The notes beneath the pieces are model-generated. The model was not told where the DNA came from and made no database searches. It was given only the letters and a program-made list of their open reading frames with translations. A stretch of DNA of 64,000 nt. It comes from Roseibium algicola. GTDB lineage: Bacteria; Pseudomonadota; Alphaproteobacteria; Rhizobiales; Stappiaceae. The position numbers and the translations under genes were made by a program. How positions within the stretch are numbered: the stretch's first letter is position 1; the number at the start of each line of letters is the position of its first letter. Location: positions 2,658,501 to 2,722,500 of the forward strand of contig NZ_CP019630.1 of NCBI RefSeq assembly GCF_001999245.1. Direction: 5' to 3'. Positions 17,772 through 27,182 of this stretch are shown one piece after another.

Positions 17772-19775
17772 ATGCTCTTTTCAAAGCGACCTGTGTTTCG
17801 ACTTATGGGAGCCGCCCTCATCGGCGGCACGATGTTCATGTCCCCTGCAGGGGCACAGACGGATACACCTTCTGATCTTTTGTTCGTCCTGGATTCTTCC
17901 AATTCCATGTGGGGCCAGATCGACGGTACCGCAAAAGCGGAAATTGCGCGGTCTGCCTTCGAAGGCTTTGTTACCGGTCTTCCGGATGGAACCAGGGCTG
18001 GCGTGATGGCCTATGGTCACCGCCGCAAGGCCGATTGCGGCGATGTGGAAACGCTGGTGCCGGTGAGTGAGCTGGATCGCTCCAAACTGGTGCAAAGCGT
18101 CAAGGCGCTTACGCCGCGCGGCAAGACGCCGATTACCGAAACACTTCGGCAGGCCGCGGAACTTCTGGCGCAGAACGACCGCCCGGGACGGCTGATCCTG
18201 ATCTCAGATGGTATCGAGACCTGCGGCGGGGATCCTTGCGCCCTCGCCGAGGCACTTGCCAAGTCCGGTGTCGATTTCAAGGCCCATGTCATCGGTTTCG
18301 ACATCGCTTCCAAGGCGGATCAGGCCAAGATTGCCTGTATTGCGCATCTGACAGGCGGCACTTACTGGAACGCCAAGGACGCCGACGGCCTGACCGAAGC
18401 GCTGAAGGAAAGCGTCGCCGCGGTTGAGGAAAAAGCGTCGCTGCCTGTGACAGTCCTGACAGCAGCCGACAAGGAAAGCGGCCAGCCTGTTTCAGGCCCT
18501 GTGCAATGGACAGTGGCCACCGTCGACGACGAGACCGTGGTTGCGTCCGGCATGACAGGTGGCAGCGTCGAGGTCGAGCTCGAGCCGGGATCCTACGTCG
18601 TCAGTGCAGAACTTGGTGAAAAGGCAGGCGGTGCATCGCTTGAGGTGTCCGACAAGGGCGGACAGCAGACTGTTCTTCTCGACGGCAATCTTCCCGAGGC
18701 GCGTGTCACGCCCGCCTCCCCTGATGCACCTGCAACCTCGCTGCTGGAAGTTGCCTTTGAAGGCCCGGGCCTGGATGGTGATTTCCTGCGTGTCGTCACC
18801 CCGGACGGAAACAGGCTCGAACGGGATCTCTGGGTGTATGTGCGCGACGGTAACCCCGCCAAACTGGCCCTGCCAACCCAGCCGGGCGACTATGAAATCG
18901 TCTATGTCTGGGCCGATAGCGGTGAACGTGTTCTGGCAAAGGCGCCGATCAAGGTGACCGAAGTCCATGCAATCCTGACCTACGCCCCCGAAGTTGCCGC
19001 CGGTCAGCCGGTGGAGATTGCCTTTGAAGGTCCGAACGGGCCGGAGGACTGGATCGGGATCGTTCCGAAGGACGGCACGGTTGACGATTACCAGGGCCGC
19101 TGGACAGGCACTGCCGACGGGTCTCCCGTCACCCTTCAGGCACCGAGTGAAGCCGGCACCTATGACGTCATCTATGTCACCGGCATCGACCAGACGATCC
19201 TGACGCGCCAACCGCTAACCGTTGGCGAAAGCGCAGCAACGCTTCAGGCCGACAGCATGGTTGAGGCGGCCGGCAGACTGAACGTGACCTGGAGCGGACC
19301 GAAGGCGCCCGACGACTGGATCGGCATCGCGCCGGTCGGCTCCGACCCTTCGGCCTATGTGACCTACGAACGTCCCGATGGAGACAGTGTCTCGATCATC
19401 GCGCCGTTGGCTCGGGGCGATTACGAGCTGCGTTACATTCTCTCGACGTCCGACGGATCGAAGATCCTGGCCAGCCAACCTTTGAAGATCACGGATCCGA
19501 AGGTGACGCTGGAGGGCCCGTCCGAAGTTCCGGCTGCCAGCTATGTCAGCGTAAAGGCGAGCGGCCCGGCCAACAGCAGCAACTTCATCGGTTTTGCCGA
19601 ACCGTCTCAGGATGCCTGGAGTACGGCGCCGGGCGCCTGGGAGATTGCGGACAACATCTCCAACGGCGTTGTGGAGGTGCGGACACCGGAAGAGCCGGGC
19701 ACTTACGAGCTGCGCTTCGTGCTGTCCGCAGGTGACGCGGAAATCGTTGCGCGGCAGACCGTGACGGTGAAATAG
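17772..19775 (+). CDS. Secreted von Willebrand factor A protein with four Ig-like repeats
   Basis: A 667-residue exported protein. A signal peptide of about 28 residues ends at PAGA|Q. A vWA domain follows (about 33-215) with the MIDAS motif DSSNSMWG near residue 41 and LISDGIETCGGDPC. After a short beta-rich linker (about 225-310) come four imperfect repeats of about 88 residues, each built around a GP-x-x-x-DWIGI-like core (GPGLDGDFLRVV, GPNGPEDWIGIV, GPKAPDDWIGIA, GPANSSNFIGFA) and ending in a Y-E-L/I-R/V-Y turn. The family occurs in proteobacteria as a periplasmic or surface protein of unknown role. ATG 17772 is chosen because the signal peptide starts there. Confidence 0.85.
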   Translation: MLFSKRPVFRLMGAALIGGTMFMSPAGAQTDTPSDLLFVLDSSNSMWGQIDGTAKAEIARSAFEGFVTGLPDGTRAGVMAYGHRRKADCGDVETLVPVSELDRSKLVQSVKALTPRGKTPITETLRQAAELLAQNDRPGRLILISDGIETCGGDPCALAEALAKSGVDFKAHVIGFDIASKADQAKIACIAHLTGGTYWNAKDADGLTEALKESVAAVEEKASLPVTVLTAADKESGQPVSGPVQWTVATVDDETVVASGMTGGSVEVELEPGSYVVSAELGEKAGGASLEVSDKGGQQTVLLDGNLPEARVTPASPDAPATSLLEVAFEGPGLDGDFLRVVTPDGNRLERDLWVYVRDGNPAKLALPTQPGDYEIVYVWADSGERVLAKAPIKVTEVHAILTYAPEVAAGQPVEIAFEGPNGPEDWIGIVPKDGTVDDYQGRWTGTADGSPVTLQAPSEAGTYDVIYVTGIDQTILTRQPLTVGESAATLQADSMVEAAGRLNVTWSGPKAPDDWIGIAPVGSDPSAYVTYERPDGDSVSIIAPLARGDYELRYILSTSDGSKILASQPLKITDPKVTLEGPSEVPAASYVSVKASGPANSSNFIGFAEPSQDAWSTAPGAWEIADNISNGVVEVRTPEEPGTYELRFVLSAGDAEIVARQTVTVK

Positions 19776-19798
19776 CGCGACCGGTCATCAACGAAAAT

Positions 19799-19836
19799 CG
19801 AAGCCCGCAGCTGAAAAGTTGCGGGCTTCGCTCTTG
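19799..19836. terminator. Terminator between the vWA/Ig-repeat gene and the urease operon end
   Basis: CGAAGCCCGCA (19799-19809) pairs perfectly with TGCGGGCTTCG (19820-19830). It lies between two converging genes; the T tract is weak on both sides, so efficiency is uncertain. Confidence 0.65.
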
Positions 19837-19842
19837 CCGGAG

Positions 19843-20547
19843 CTACTGTTTCAGCCAGACGGAAAGCAGTCCGCAAGGCTCGAAACCGAGTTGCCGATAG
19901 ACCGGTAGCACGCTTGCATCATTTTCGTAGGTGCAAATCGACCGGTTCGGAAACGGTTCCAGAAGATCATGCAGAGCACTGTAGAGCCAGGTCTTGCGGC
20001 AGAAGACGTTTGAAAGGCCAAGGATATCCTTGCCGTCAAGCTTCGGACCGGTGTTGAAGACCGCCCCTGCCTTTACTTTGCCGTTCGTGATGATGGCGGC
20101 GAAATCGATGGTTTTGCGTTCCAGCAGTCTGGACGGGAAAACGGCATGGAGGCTTTCGTTCTCGTTCCAGCCGGCCAGCCACTTCTTCAGGCTTTCCGAT
20201 GTCGCCACCTTGTGCCAATCGGAGCTGATCGAGGCACGTTTGGCACTTGGCGGCGGACGAAACAGCCAGGTACCGCTAAAAAGCCTCTGAAAGCCGTAAG
20301 GTGCCAGATCCAGACTGTCGAAACTGTCCTTTACCCCGGCCCCCTTCGGCAAATCGGGCAGCGCGGCATAAAAATCAGCTCCCTGCTTCGGCGACAGGGT
20401 GACAATGTTCGGATAGAGCGGCAGGGCCTTGTCCCGAGCGCACCAGAACCCTGCATGAAATTCGGTTTTCGCACCTGCGGTTTTCAGGACCGCATCGCAC
20501 CAGAGCGCATTGTTATGCGCGCAGGCATCCTGTCTGCCAGCGATCAT
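19843..20547 (-). CDS. Hypothetical protein with GNAT-like C-terminus, end of urease operon
   Basis: A 234-residue protein that I do not recognise by name. The C-terminal part (ASVLPVYRQLGFEPCGLLSVWLK) resembles the final strand and helix of GNAT N-acetyltransferases, and CYENDASVL fits the preceding helix; the first 150 residues are not obviously similar to anything I can place. It begins 21 bases after the ureG stop on the same strand, so it is probably co-transcribed with urease. Whether it acts on urease, nickel handling or something unrelated cannot be read from the sequence. Confidence 0.6.
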   Translation of the reverse strand: MIAGRQDACAHNNALWCDAVLKTAGAKTEFHAGFWCARDKALPLYPNIVTLSPKQGADFYAALPDLPKGAGVKDSFDSLDLAPYGFQRLFSGTWLFRPPPSAKRASISSDWHKVATSESLKKWLAGWNENESLHAVFPSRLLERKTIDFAAIITNGKVKAGAVFNTGPKLDGKDILGLSNVFCRKTWLYSALHDLLEPFPNRSICTYENDASVLPVYRQLGFEPCGLLSVWLKQ

Positions 20548-20568
20548 TCGGCCATCAACATCGAAGAT

Positions 20569-21186
20569 TTAAGCGTTCAGCCCACCCTTTTGGACGATGA
20601 AGTCTACCACGGATTCGACGCCCTCTCCCGCCTTTGTATTGGCGAAAACAAAGGGTCGTTCCTTGCGCATCTTCTTTGCATCCCGGTCCATGACCTCCAG
20701 ATTGACGCCGACATAGGGCGCAAGGTCTGTCTTGTTGATGATCAGGAGATCGGAGCGCGTGATGCCCGGCCCGCCCTTGCGCGGAATTTCCTCGCCGGCG
20801 GCAACATCGATCACGTAGATCGTCAGGTCGGCGAGCTCTGGCGAGAAGGTTGCGGCCAGGTTGTCACCGCCGGATTCGATCAGGATCAGGTCGAGATCCG
20901 GGATGCTTTTGGTCAGGTCCGCCACGGCTGCCAGATTGATGGAGGCGTCTTCACGGATTGCCGTATGTGGGCAGCCGCCGGTCTCGACACCGCGAATGCG
21001 GTCACGGGTCAAGGCCTGCGAGCGCATCAGGGCTTCGGCGTCCTCGCTTGTGTAGATGTCATTGGTGATGACGGCGAGCGAGTAGCGGTCGCGCATGGCC
21101 TTGCACAGCTTGTCGGTCAGCGTGGTCTTGCCGGAACCGACGGGACCGCCGATGCCGACGCGCAAGGGACCATTTTGGGAAGTCAT
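20569..21186 (-). CDS. ureG: Urease accessory GTPase UreG
   Basis: A 205-residue SIMIBI-class GTPase that couples GTP hydrolysis to nickel insertion into urease within the UreDFG complex. P-loop GPVGSGKT is at residues 14-21; the nickel-binding CPH motif lies in [11 protein letters not shown], and the [20 protein letters not shown] and [10 protein letters not shown] motifs are intact. It overlaps the ureF stop by four bases. Length is standard. Confidence 0.97.
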   Translation of the reverse strand: MTSQNGPLRVGIGGPVGSGKTTLTDKLCKAMRDRYSLAVITNDIYTSEDAEALMRSQALTRDRIRGVETGGCPHTAIREDASINLAAVADLTKSIPDLDLILIESGGDNLAATFSPELADLTIYVIDVAAGEEIPRKGGPGITRSDLLIINKTDLAPYVGVNLEVMDRDAKKMRKERPFVFANTKAGEGVESVVDFIVQKGGLNA

Positions 21187-21914
21187 GAACGGAACAACCT
21201 CGAATACTGGGTTTCATGTGCCATGGAGGCGATATCTGCAAGGAAGGTGGAGGTGCCGAGATCGTCAAGACCTGCCGCCTCGGCCTCTTCTGCAATTTCG
21301 AAGATCACCGGTTCCAGACCAGCCAGCACCTTCTGGCCGTCGCTCTGGCCAAGCGGCACCACCCGCACGGCGACGGAAATCAGATTGGCCGCGAAAGCAT
21401 GCAGGAAACAGTGAAGCGCGGCATCCACCGGCAAGCCGTGAGCCGCAGCTGCAAGTCCCAGCACTACCGGGTAAGGCCAGGAGGTGTTTTCCTCGCCCGC
21501 GAATTCGTGAAACAGGCGTGCGGCCTCGGTGCCCGCTTTCGGCAACCAGCTGTTGCACACGGCTCTGAAAAAGGCGCTGCCCTGGGCACTGGATTCCAGA
21601 TGCCGCTCCCTGGAGGGTTGCAGGGCCAGCCCCAGGTCACGCAGCTCGTCAACGGTCGCTCGATCTCCCGCAAGAGCGGCCCGGTAGGTTTCCTTCAGCA
21701 GGATGGCGTCGCTTCGTCCAGCGCCGAAGCGGAGGATTTCACGCAGCCAGACGCCAAGTTCCGCCGCACTTGCCACCCCGCCCTGCTCGATCACCTGTTC
21801 CAGCCCGTGGCTGTAAGTAAAGGCGCCGATCGGAAAGGCCGGTGAGAGAAAGGCCTGCAGCCGGTAGAGCGCCTGCGGTGACAGGGGGAGCCGGGGTGAC
21901 ACTGGCTCAGTCAT
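21183..21914 (-). CDS. ureF: Urease accessory protein UreF
   Basis: A 243-residue helical chaperone that bridges UreD and UreG and gates GTPase activity. The family opening [20 protein letters not shown] is intact, as are the GRSDAILL and [14 protein letters not shown] segments. The start at 21914 ([12 protein letters not shown]) overlaps the end of ureE by eight bases; the longer frame to 22016 would only translate the His-tail coding region of ureE in another frame, so it is rejected. It is followed by ureG with a four-base overlap. Confidence 0.96.
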   Translation of the reverse strand: MTEPVSPRLPLSPQALYRLQAFLSPAFPIGAFTYSHGLEQVIEQGGVASAAELGVWLREILRFGAGRSDAILLKETYRAALAGDRATVDELRDLGLALQPSRERHLESSAQGSAFFRAVCNSWLPKAGTEAARLFHEFAGEENTSWPYPVVLGLAAAAHGLPVDAALHCFLHAFAANLISVAVRVVPLGQSDGQKVLAGLEPVIFEIAEEAEAAGLDDLGTSTFLADIASMAHETQYSRLFRS

Positions 21915-22443
21915 GGGAATGTCCGGAACCGTGGTCGTGGCCGTGATCGTGGCTATGGTCATGGCTGTGCCCATGCGAATGCCCGTGTCCATGATCATGC
22001 CCGTGGGTGCGGCCATGGCCGTAGGCGCCGCCTTCCGGATCGAAGGGGGCAGACAGTTCGGTCAGGCGGCCACCGAGCCTTTCCACCATGTCTTCAATCA
22101 CGTGGTCCCGCCGGATCCGCAGGGTGTTGCCCATGAGCTGCGTCGGCAGGTGCCGGTTGCCCAGGTGCCAGGCGATCTTCACCAGGTGGGCGGTGTCGTC
22201 GGCGTGAATTTCGACCACTTCCTCAGGTTCTGCGAGAACTTCGACGATCCGACCGTCTTCAAGTTCCAGCCCGTCGCCATGGCGCAAATGGATCGCCATC
22301 GGTTCATCCAGCAGGAAGGTCAACCCGGCTGCGCCGGTCAGGACTGCCCTGCGGCGATACCGGTCTTCCCGGTCAAGCGTGACCCGGTCGGTGACATCGC
22401 CGGTCCAAGTTTCGGCCTTGTGGATTTTCGCGACGCGGATCAT
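21907..22443 (-). CDS. ureE: Urease accessory protein UreE with His-rich nickel-binding tail
   Basis: A 178-residue nickel metallochaperone. The N-terminal domain and the metal-binding C domain ([13 protein letters not shown] with its conserved His) match UreE. After about residue 140 comes a tail of His-Gly-His-Asp and His-Ser repeats holding well over a dozen histidines, like the tail of Klebsiella UreE, which stores several nickel ions. It overlaps the GST gene by four bases upstream and ureF by eight bases downstream. Confidence 0.96.
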   Translation of the reverse strand: MIRVAKIHKAETWTGDVTDRVTLDREDRYRRRAVLTGAAGLTFLLDEPMAIHLRHGDGLELEDGRIVEVLAEPEEVVEIHADDTAHLVKIAWHLGNRHLPTQLMGNTLRIRRDHVIEDMVERLGGRLTELSAPFDPEGGAYGHGRTHGHDHGHGHSHGHSHDHSHDHGHDHGSGHSHD

Positions 22444-23045
22444 GCGGCTTCCATAACCTTTGCCATCATGGCCTGGAAAGCGGGACGCTCCCTGAGGCGT
22501 TTGAAATAATCGTAGACCGGACCTTCTTTGGGCAGGTCGAACTTGGCGGCCAGTGCCCAGCCGGAGCAGTGCCCGACGATGATGTCGGCAATGGTGAAGG
22601 TTTCGCCCATGGCATAGGGGCCGTCACCGATCAGCGTTTCCAGCGTTTTCAGGCCTTGCTCGAATTCGCGCCGGCAGACGTCCTTGACCGCCGGAACACG
22701 GACATTTTCGGGATGGATGAAGGTGTTCTTCGCAGCGGTCCAGAGCGCGCCTTCCAGCACATCGACACCGAACTGGGTGATGCTGTCCTGACGGGCGCGA
22801 TCAAGAGTTCCGGCGGGAAAGGTAAACCGGCCGTGCTTGTCGGCCAGATAGGTACAGATTGCGACGGAATCGGTGATGGCGGCGTCACCGTCGACCAGCA
22901 CGGGCACCTTGCCGCTTGGATTGAGCGCCTTGACGGTATCCGACTGCGGCAGAGCCGGGTCAACCTCGTAGGGTTCGCCCAGTTCCTCAAGCAGCCACAT
23001 TACCCGCATGGCGCGGGTCCGCGGAAATCCGACGATCTTATACAT
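22440..23045 (-). CDS. Glutathione S-transferase family protein within the urease operon
   Basis: A 201-residue GST. The N-terminal thioredoxin-like domain contains [13 protein letters not shown] followed by [12 protein letters not shown], the glutathione-binding cis-Pro and Ser region; the helical domain ends with PAFQAMMAK. The gene lies between ureC and ureE, 33 bases after ureC and overlapping the ureE start by four bases, so it is translationally coupled to urease maturation genes. The role is unknown; a generic detoxification function or a redox/metal link are both possible. Confidence 0.88.
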   Translation of the reverse strand: MYKIVGFPRTRAMRVMWLLEELGEPYEVDPALPQSDTVKALNPSGKVPVLVDGDAAITDSVAICTYLADKHGRFTFPAGTLDRARQDSITQFGVDVLEGALWTAAKNTFIHPENVRVPAVKDVCRREFEQGLKTLETLIGDGPYAMGETFTIADIIVGHCSGWALAAKFDLPKEGPVYDYFKRLRERPAFQAMMAKVMEAA

Positions 23046-23078
23046 GCCCTTCCTCTCCCGAACGCGTTCTTGCGGAGC

Positions 23079-24791
23079 TTAGAACAGGAAGTAGCGCTGG
23101 GCCATCGGCAACACTTCGGCAGGTTCGCAGGTCAGCAGTTCGCCGTCGGCGCGCACCTCGTAGGTTTCCGGATGCACTTCGATCTTTGGCATCATGTTGT
23201 TGTGAATCATCGACTTTTTGGAGATTCCACCACGGGTGTTCTTGACCGGAAGCACCAGGCTGTCGAGACCGGCCTTGTGCTTGACGCCGGTGTCATAGGC
23301 CGCCTGGGACACGAAGGTGACACGGCTGTGCGTCAGCATCTTGCCGTAGGAGGCGAACATCGGCCGGTAATGCACCGGCTGCGGTGTCGGGATGGACCCG
23401 TTCGGATCGCCCATCGGAGCGGTCGCGATGGAGCCGAGCTTCAGCACCAGCGCCGGCTTGATGCCGAAAAATTTCGGATCCCAGAGCACGAGGTCGGCCA
23501 GCTTGCCAACCTCAACCGAGCCGATGTACTCGTCCAGGCCATGAGCGATGGCCGGGTTGATGGTGGTCTTGGCCATGTAGCGCTTGACCCGGAAATTGTC
23601 GTTCTCGCCGGTTTCATCCGAGAGGCGGCCGCGTTGCACCTTCATCTTGTGCGCGGTCTGCATGGTGCGGATGATGATTTCGCCGACGCGGCCCATGGCC
23701 TGGCTGTCGGAGGAGATGATCGAGAACGCACCCATGTCATGAAGAATGTCTTCCGCCGCAATGGTTTCCTTGCGGATGCGGCTTTCGGCAAAAGCAACGT
23801 CCTCCGGAATGTCCTTGTGCAGGTGGTGACAGACCATGAGCATGTCGAGATGCTCTTCCAGCGTGTTGACCGTGTAAGGCCGTGTCGGGTTGGTGGACGA
23901 CGGAATGACGTTGGGTTCGCCAACCACCTTGATGATGTCCGGTGCGTGGCCGCCGCCGGCGCCTTCGGTGTGGAAGGCGTGGATGGTGCGGTTCTTGAAC
24001 GCAGCGGTGGTGTTCTCGACAAAACCGGACTCGTTCAAGGTGTCGGTGTGGATCATCACCTGGACGTCGTATTCATCGGCCACCGACAGGCAGTTGTCGA
24101 TGGTCGCCGGTGTGGAGCCCCAGTCTTCGTGGATCTTGAGGGCTGCGGCCCCCGCCATCACCTGCTCTTCCAGCGCGGCAGGCAGGGAGGCGTTGCCCTT
24201 GCCGGCGAAGATGAGGTTCATCGGGAAGCTGTCGGCAGCCTGAAGCATCCGGGTGATGTGCCACGGGCCGGGCGTACAGGTGGTCGCGTTGGTGCCCGTT
24301 GCCGGACCGGTGCCACCGCCGATCATGGTGGTCACGCCGGAGCACAGGGCTTCATCGATCTGCTGCGGGCAGATGTAGTGGATATGAGCATCGATCGAAC
24401 CTGCGGTGAGGATCTTGCCCTCCCCGGCGATCGCTTCCGTGCCGGGACCGACGATGATGTCGACACCGTTCTGGACATCCGGGTTGCCGGCCTTGCCGAT
24501 GCCGACGATCCGGCCGTCCTTCAGCCCGACATCGGCCTTGACGATACCCCAGTGGTCGATGATCAGCACATTGGTGATGACCGTGTCGACAGCACCGGCG
24601 GAACGGGGAGCCTGGGACTGACCCATGCCGTCACGGATAACCTTGCCGCCACCGAACTTCACCTCGTCGCCATAGGTGGTGAAATCCTTTTCCACCTCGA
24701 TGATGAGATCGGTATCCGCAAGGCGCAGCCTGTCGCCGGTTGTCGGTCCGAACATGTCCGCATAAGCGGCGCGGGGCATCTTGTAGGCCAT
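23079..24791 (-). CDS. ureC: Urease alpha subunit
   Basis: A 570-residue catalytic subunit that hydrolyses urea to ammonia and carbamate at a di-nickel site. Metal-binding HIHYICPQQ, the nickel-bridging carbamylated Lys219 in [20 protein letters not shown] and the catalytic-flap MVCHHLH motif (flap Cys-His) are all present. Length and start ([20 protein letters not shown]) match bacterial UreC. It is separated from ureB by two small DUF1311 genes, which is not the minimal ureABC arrangement. Confidence 0.99.
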   Translation of the reverse strand: MAYKMPRAAYADMFGPTTGDRLRLADTDLIIEVEKDFTTYGDEVKFGGGKVIRDGMGQSQAPRSAGAVDTVITNVLIIDHWGIVKADVGLKDGRIVGIGKAGNPDVQNGVDIIVGPGTEAIAGEGKILTAGSIDAHIHYICPQQIDEALCSGVTTMIGGGTGPATGTNATTCTPGPWHITRMLQAADSFPMNLIFAGKGNASLPAALEEQVMAGAAALKIHEDWGSTPATIDNCLSVADEYDVQVMIHTDTLNESGFVENTTAAFKNRTIHAFHTEGAGGGHAPDIIKVVGEPNVIPSSTNPTRPYTVNTLEEHLDMLMVCHHLHKDIPEDVAFAESRIRKETIAAEDILHDMGAFSIISSDSQAMGRVGEIIIRTMQTAHKMKVQRGRLSDETGENDNFRVKRYMAKTTINPAIAHGLDEYIGSVEVGKLADLVLWDPKFFGIKPALVLKLGSIATAPMGDPNGSIPTPQPVHYRPMFASYGKMLTHSRVTFVSQAAYDTGVKHKAGLDSLVLPVKNTRGGISKKSMIHNNMMPKIEVHPETYEVRADGELLTCEPAEVLPMAQRYFLF

Positions 24792-24827
24792 ATCTAGTCT
24801 CCAATCGGCGATCAGAAATCGGTGTGT

Positions 24828-25262
24828 TTAATTCGCGTAGTCCTCAACCGTCGCATCCAGATCCTCTGTGCGTTTCATGGTGAGGACGATCAGGCAGTTC
24901 CGGTACAGTTCGTTGCCGCGTGTGCCGCCCTTGAAGGGGAAGCTGTAGGCGGTGCAATCCTTGTCGGCGTAGGTTTTCCAGGCGGCCTGGGCATCGTCGA
25001 GGCTGGCGGGGGCGCCCTTCAGCTCCTCCGGCAATTCCGCATCGATCTCGACCAGCCTAGTTCGCAGCCGGTCAAAGGCTTCCTTCATGCGCGTGTCAGC
25101 GTCTTCCAGGGCCTTGTCGGCACAAAAGCTGCGTTCGGCTTCGGTCAGCGGATAGCCGCAGTCGATGTTGTCGTTGACCTTCTCTTCCTCAGCAATCGCT
25201 GTGCCGGCGGTGGCCAGAAACAGGGCTAAAGCAGGAAGGGTCACACCGCGCACAGGCATCAA
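24828..25262 (-). CDS. DUF1311/LprI-like periplasmic protein (second of pair)
   Basis: A 144-residue exported protein: a signal peptide to about residue 24 (TAGTAIAEE), then a helical domain with conserved cysteines in NIDCGYPLTEAERSFCAD and later KDCTAYSF and YRNCLIV, the disulfide pattern of the DUF1311 (LprI-like, lysozyme-inhibitor-related) family. It overlaps the upstream paralogue by four bases and sits 36 bases before ureC. It lies in the urease operon but would act in the periplasm; its relation to urea metabolism is unknown. Confidence 0.78.
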   Translation of the reverse strand: MMPVRGVTLPALALFLATAGTAIAEEEKVNDNIDCGYPLTEAERSFCADKALEDADTRMKEAFDRLRTRLVEIDAELPEELKGAPASLDDAQAAWKTYADKDCTAYSFPFKGGTRGNELYRNCLIVLTMKRTEDLDATVEDYAN

Positions 25263-25681
25263 TTCCCCAGACCTTCACTGAGCTGTCTCAACTCGTCGAT
25301 GCGGTTGCGGGTCAGATCTGCGCGGCAGCCGTAGACGAGCATGGGTTCCATGGTTCCGCCGCGGGCCAGAAAGCCGTAGGCGTCGCAGGCCTTGTCGCGA
25401 TAGGGGATCCAGGCACGCTGGGCTTCGCGCAATGTTTCGACCGCCCCCTTCAGCCCTTCCGGCAAATAAGCGTCGGTCTCGGTCATCTTTTCCATTGCGG
25501 ATCTGTAGACCGCGTTCAGCTCCGCATCCGCCTTCAGCCAGTCGATGTTGGCACACTGGGTCATCTCCGACTGCGTCATGGCATTTTCGCAGTTGGGTGT
25601 TTCCTGCGCGGCGACAGGTCCGGCGAGCAGAAGACCGAGCCCGATCAGCGAAAACGAAAGAGATGATGCGGATCTGATCAC
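25259..25681 (-). CDS. DUF1311/LprI-like periplasmic protein (first of pair)
   Basis: A 140-residue exported protein with a signal peptide ending at PVAA|Q and four cysteines in the DUF1311 pattern ([32 protein letters not shown]). It resembles the next gene in size, spacing of cysteines and the LP-E-L/G-L-KGA motif, indicating an old duplication. Its start overlaps the ureB stop by four bases, so it is translationally tied to urease structural genes. Confidence 0.78.
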   Translation of the reverse strand: MIRSASSLSFSLIGLGLLLAGPVAAQETPNCENAMTQSEMTQCANIDWLKADAELNAVYRSAMEKMTETDAYLPEGLKGAVETLREAQRAWIPYRDKACDAYGFLARGGTMEPMLVYGCRADLTRNRIDELRQLSEGLGN

Positions 25682-25983
25682 AATTCGCCCATGACCTTCT
25701 GGTTGAAGCCGTAGACCGTGCGGCTGCCGCGATAAGGCACCAGTGTCACGGATCTGGACTGGCCGGGTTCGAAGCGCACGGCTGTGCCTGCCGGAATATC
25801 CAGGCGCATGCCGCGGGTCTTTTCCCGGTCGAAAGACAGGCCTTCATTGGTTTCGAAGAAGTGATAGTGGCTGCCGACCTGGATCGGCCGATCACCCGTG
25901 TTGGCGACTTCCACCGTCACGGTCTCAAGGCCTGTGTTCAGTTCGATCTCGCCTTCGGCGGGAAACAGTTCTCCGGGGATCAT
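25678..25983 (-). CDS. ureB: Urease beta subunit
   Basis: A 101-residue urease beta subunit beginning [16 protein letters not shown] and containing the family signature HYHFFETN and the C-terminal YGFNQKVMG. It is a separate gene rather than fused to ureA as in Helicobacter. It lies 23 bases after ureA and overlaps the first DUF1311 gene by four bases. Confidence 0.98.
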   Translation of the reverse strand: MIPGELFPAEGEIELNTGLETVTVEVANTGDRPIQVGSHYHFFETNEGLSFDREKTRGMRLDIPAGTAVRFEPGQSRSVTLVPYRGSRTVYGFNQKVMGEL

Positions 25984-26006
25984 GCGCGTCTCCTTGGAAA
26001 TTGCGG

Positions 26007-26309
26007 TCAGCGGATCGGTTCGTGCACGGTCACGAGCTTGGTGCCGTCAGGAAAGGTGGCCTCGACCTGAACATCGTGAATCATCTCGGACACGCCTTCC
26101 ATCACCTGGTCGCGTGTCAGTACCTTGGCGCCCGCGGACATCAGGTCGGCAACGGTGCGCCCGTCACGGGCCCCCTCGACAACGAAATCGGTGATCAGGG
26201 CGACGGCTTCCGGATGGTTCAGCTTCACGCCCCGTTCCAGGCGGCGGCGGGCGACCATCGCGGCCATGGAAATGAGCAACTTGTCCTTTTCGCGGGGCGT
26301 CAGGTTCAT
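26007..26309 (-). CDS. ureA: Urease gamma subunit
   Basis: A 100-residue gamma subunit: [20 protein letters not shown], then [14 protein letters not shown] and the C-terminal [14 protein letters not shown], all standard. It lies 18 bases after the ureD stop and heads the structural ureA-B-C set. Confidence 0.98.
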   Translation of the reverse strand: MNLTPREKDKLLISMAAMVARRRLERGVKLNHPEAVALITDFVVEGARDGRTVADLMSAGAKVLTRDQVMEGVSEMIHDVQVEATFPDGTKLVTVHEPIR

Positions 26310-26327
26310 GAAAGAAAGTCCTCCAAA

Positions 26328-27182
26328 TCAGCAATACCAGACGCGCGGCAGCGCCGTCATTCGGTATCCGGTGAGAAACGACATCAGGGCCGTGCGCAAG
26401 CCGCGGCCATCATTGGACACAAACCGGGTTATCAGCAAGCCGTTCCAGGCGCTGGCGGCCGCCTGGGCGGTTCCATCCGGCAATGTTTCGATCAGCTCTC
26501 TTGCCCTGGCGAGCCTGTCTTCGGCATCGGCGGAGCAATCGACAAAGGTTGCGGCGGCCAGGGCGCCGGCGGCCGTAGCCGGGCCGGTCAGCGCGTCGGC
26601 CGGGTCGCCATCCAGCCGGATGTCGTCGGCAAACACCAGCTTCCCGTCCCGGCGGATGCGCCAGCTGTCGCGGTAGAATACGGACTTGACCTGCTCGCCC
26701 ATCGCCTTTCGGCCAAGGACGAAGGATTCGACCATCATCAGCCTTGCGTCACCTTCCAGGTCCGCCTGCAGCGTGCGGCGAAGGCGCGAGGCGTTGAAAA
26801 GGATGGTTTCCTGGGGCAGCCATTCCAGGGTCGCACCGGGACCGACCGTGAAATGGCCGCTCACCTGGGCGGTGCCGCCCGGGCTGCGGTAGGCACGTTC
26901 GGCCGTCTGGCTGGTCACAATTACGTGTACACCGGCGTCAGCGCCGACTTCATAGTCGAGCTGGTCACCTCCGGTGAGACCGCCGGCGGTGTTGATGAGA
27001 ACGGCTGTTGCAGGGGTATCATAGACCTTCGGCAGGCGAACCTTGGCCGACCCGCTCTGATACAGATCGGTCAGACGGGTTTTGCCATCCGGCGCCGAAA
27101 AACGCACCTTGCCGATGCCTTTCACGCGCTGCAGAACTACGGCTTTCCCGCCCGTTTCTGATGCCAGACCAGCATCATACAT
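26328..27182 (-). CDS. ureD: Urease accessory protein UreD
   Basis: A 284-residue scaffold protein that docks on apo-urease and forms the channel delivering nickel. Signatures include LINTAGGLTGGDQL, the AERAYRS segment and LPQETILFNASR. It is the first gene of the reverse-strand operon ureD-A-B-DUF1311-DUF1311-C-GST-E-F-G-GNAT-like. The ATG at 27182 is preceded by a G-rich run (seven G) that may act as the ribosome-binding site. No urea transporter or nitrogen regulator is adjacent. Confidence 0.96.
   Translation of the reverse strand: MYDAGLASETGGKAVVLQRVKGIGKVRFSAPDGKTRLTDLYQSGSAKVRLPKVYDTPATAVLINTAGGLTGGDQLDYEVGADAGVHVIVTSQTAERAYRSPGGTAQVSGHFTVGPGATLEWLPQETILFNASRLRRTLQADLEGDARLMMVESFVLGRKAMGEQVKSVFYRDSWRIRRDGKLVFADDIRLDGDPADALTGPATAAGALAAATFVDCSADAEDRLARARELIETLPDGTAQAAASAWNGLLITRFVSNDGRGLRTALMSFLTGYRMTALPRVWYC

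Noticed and set aside
22569..24797. 742-codon open frame on the + strand across ureC and the GST gene
   Set aside because: It is the antisense mirror of ureC and the GST gene; long antisense frames are expected in high-GC DNA. The translation has no recognisable domain and is rich in Arg/Asp/Val/Gly as mirror frames are.
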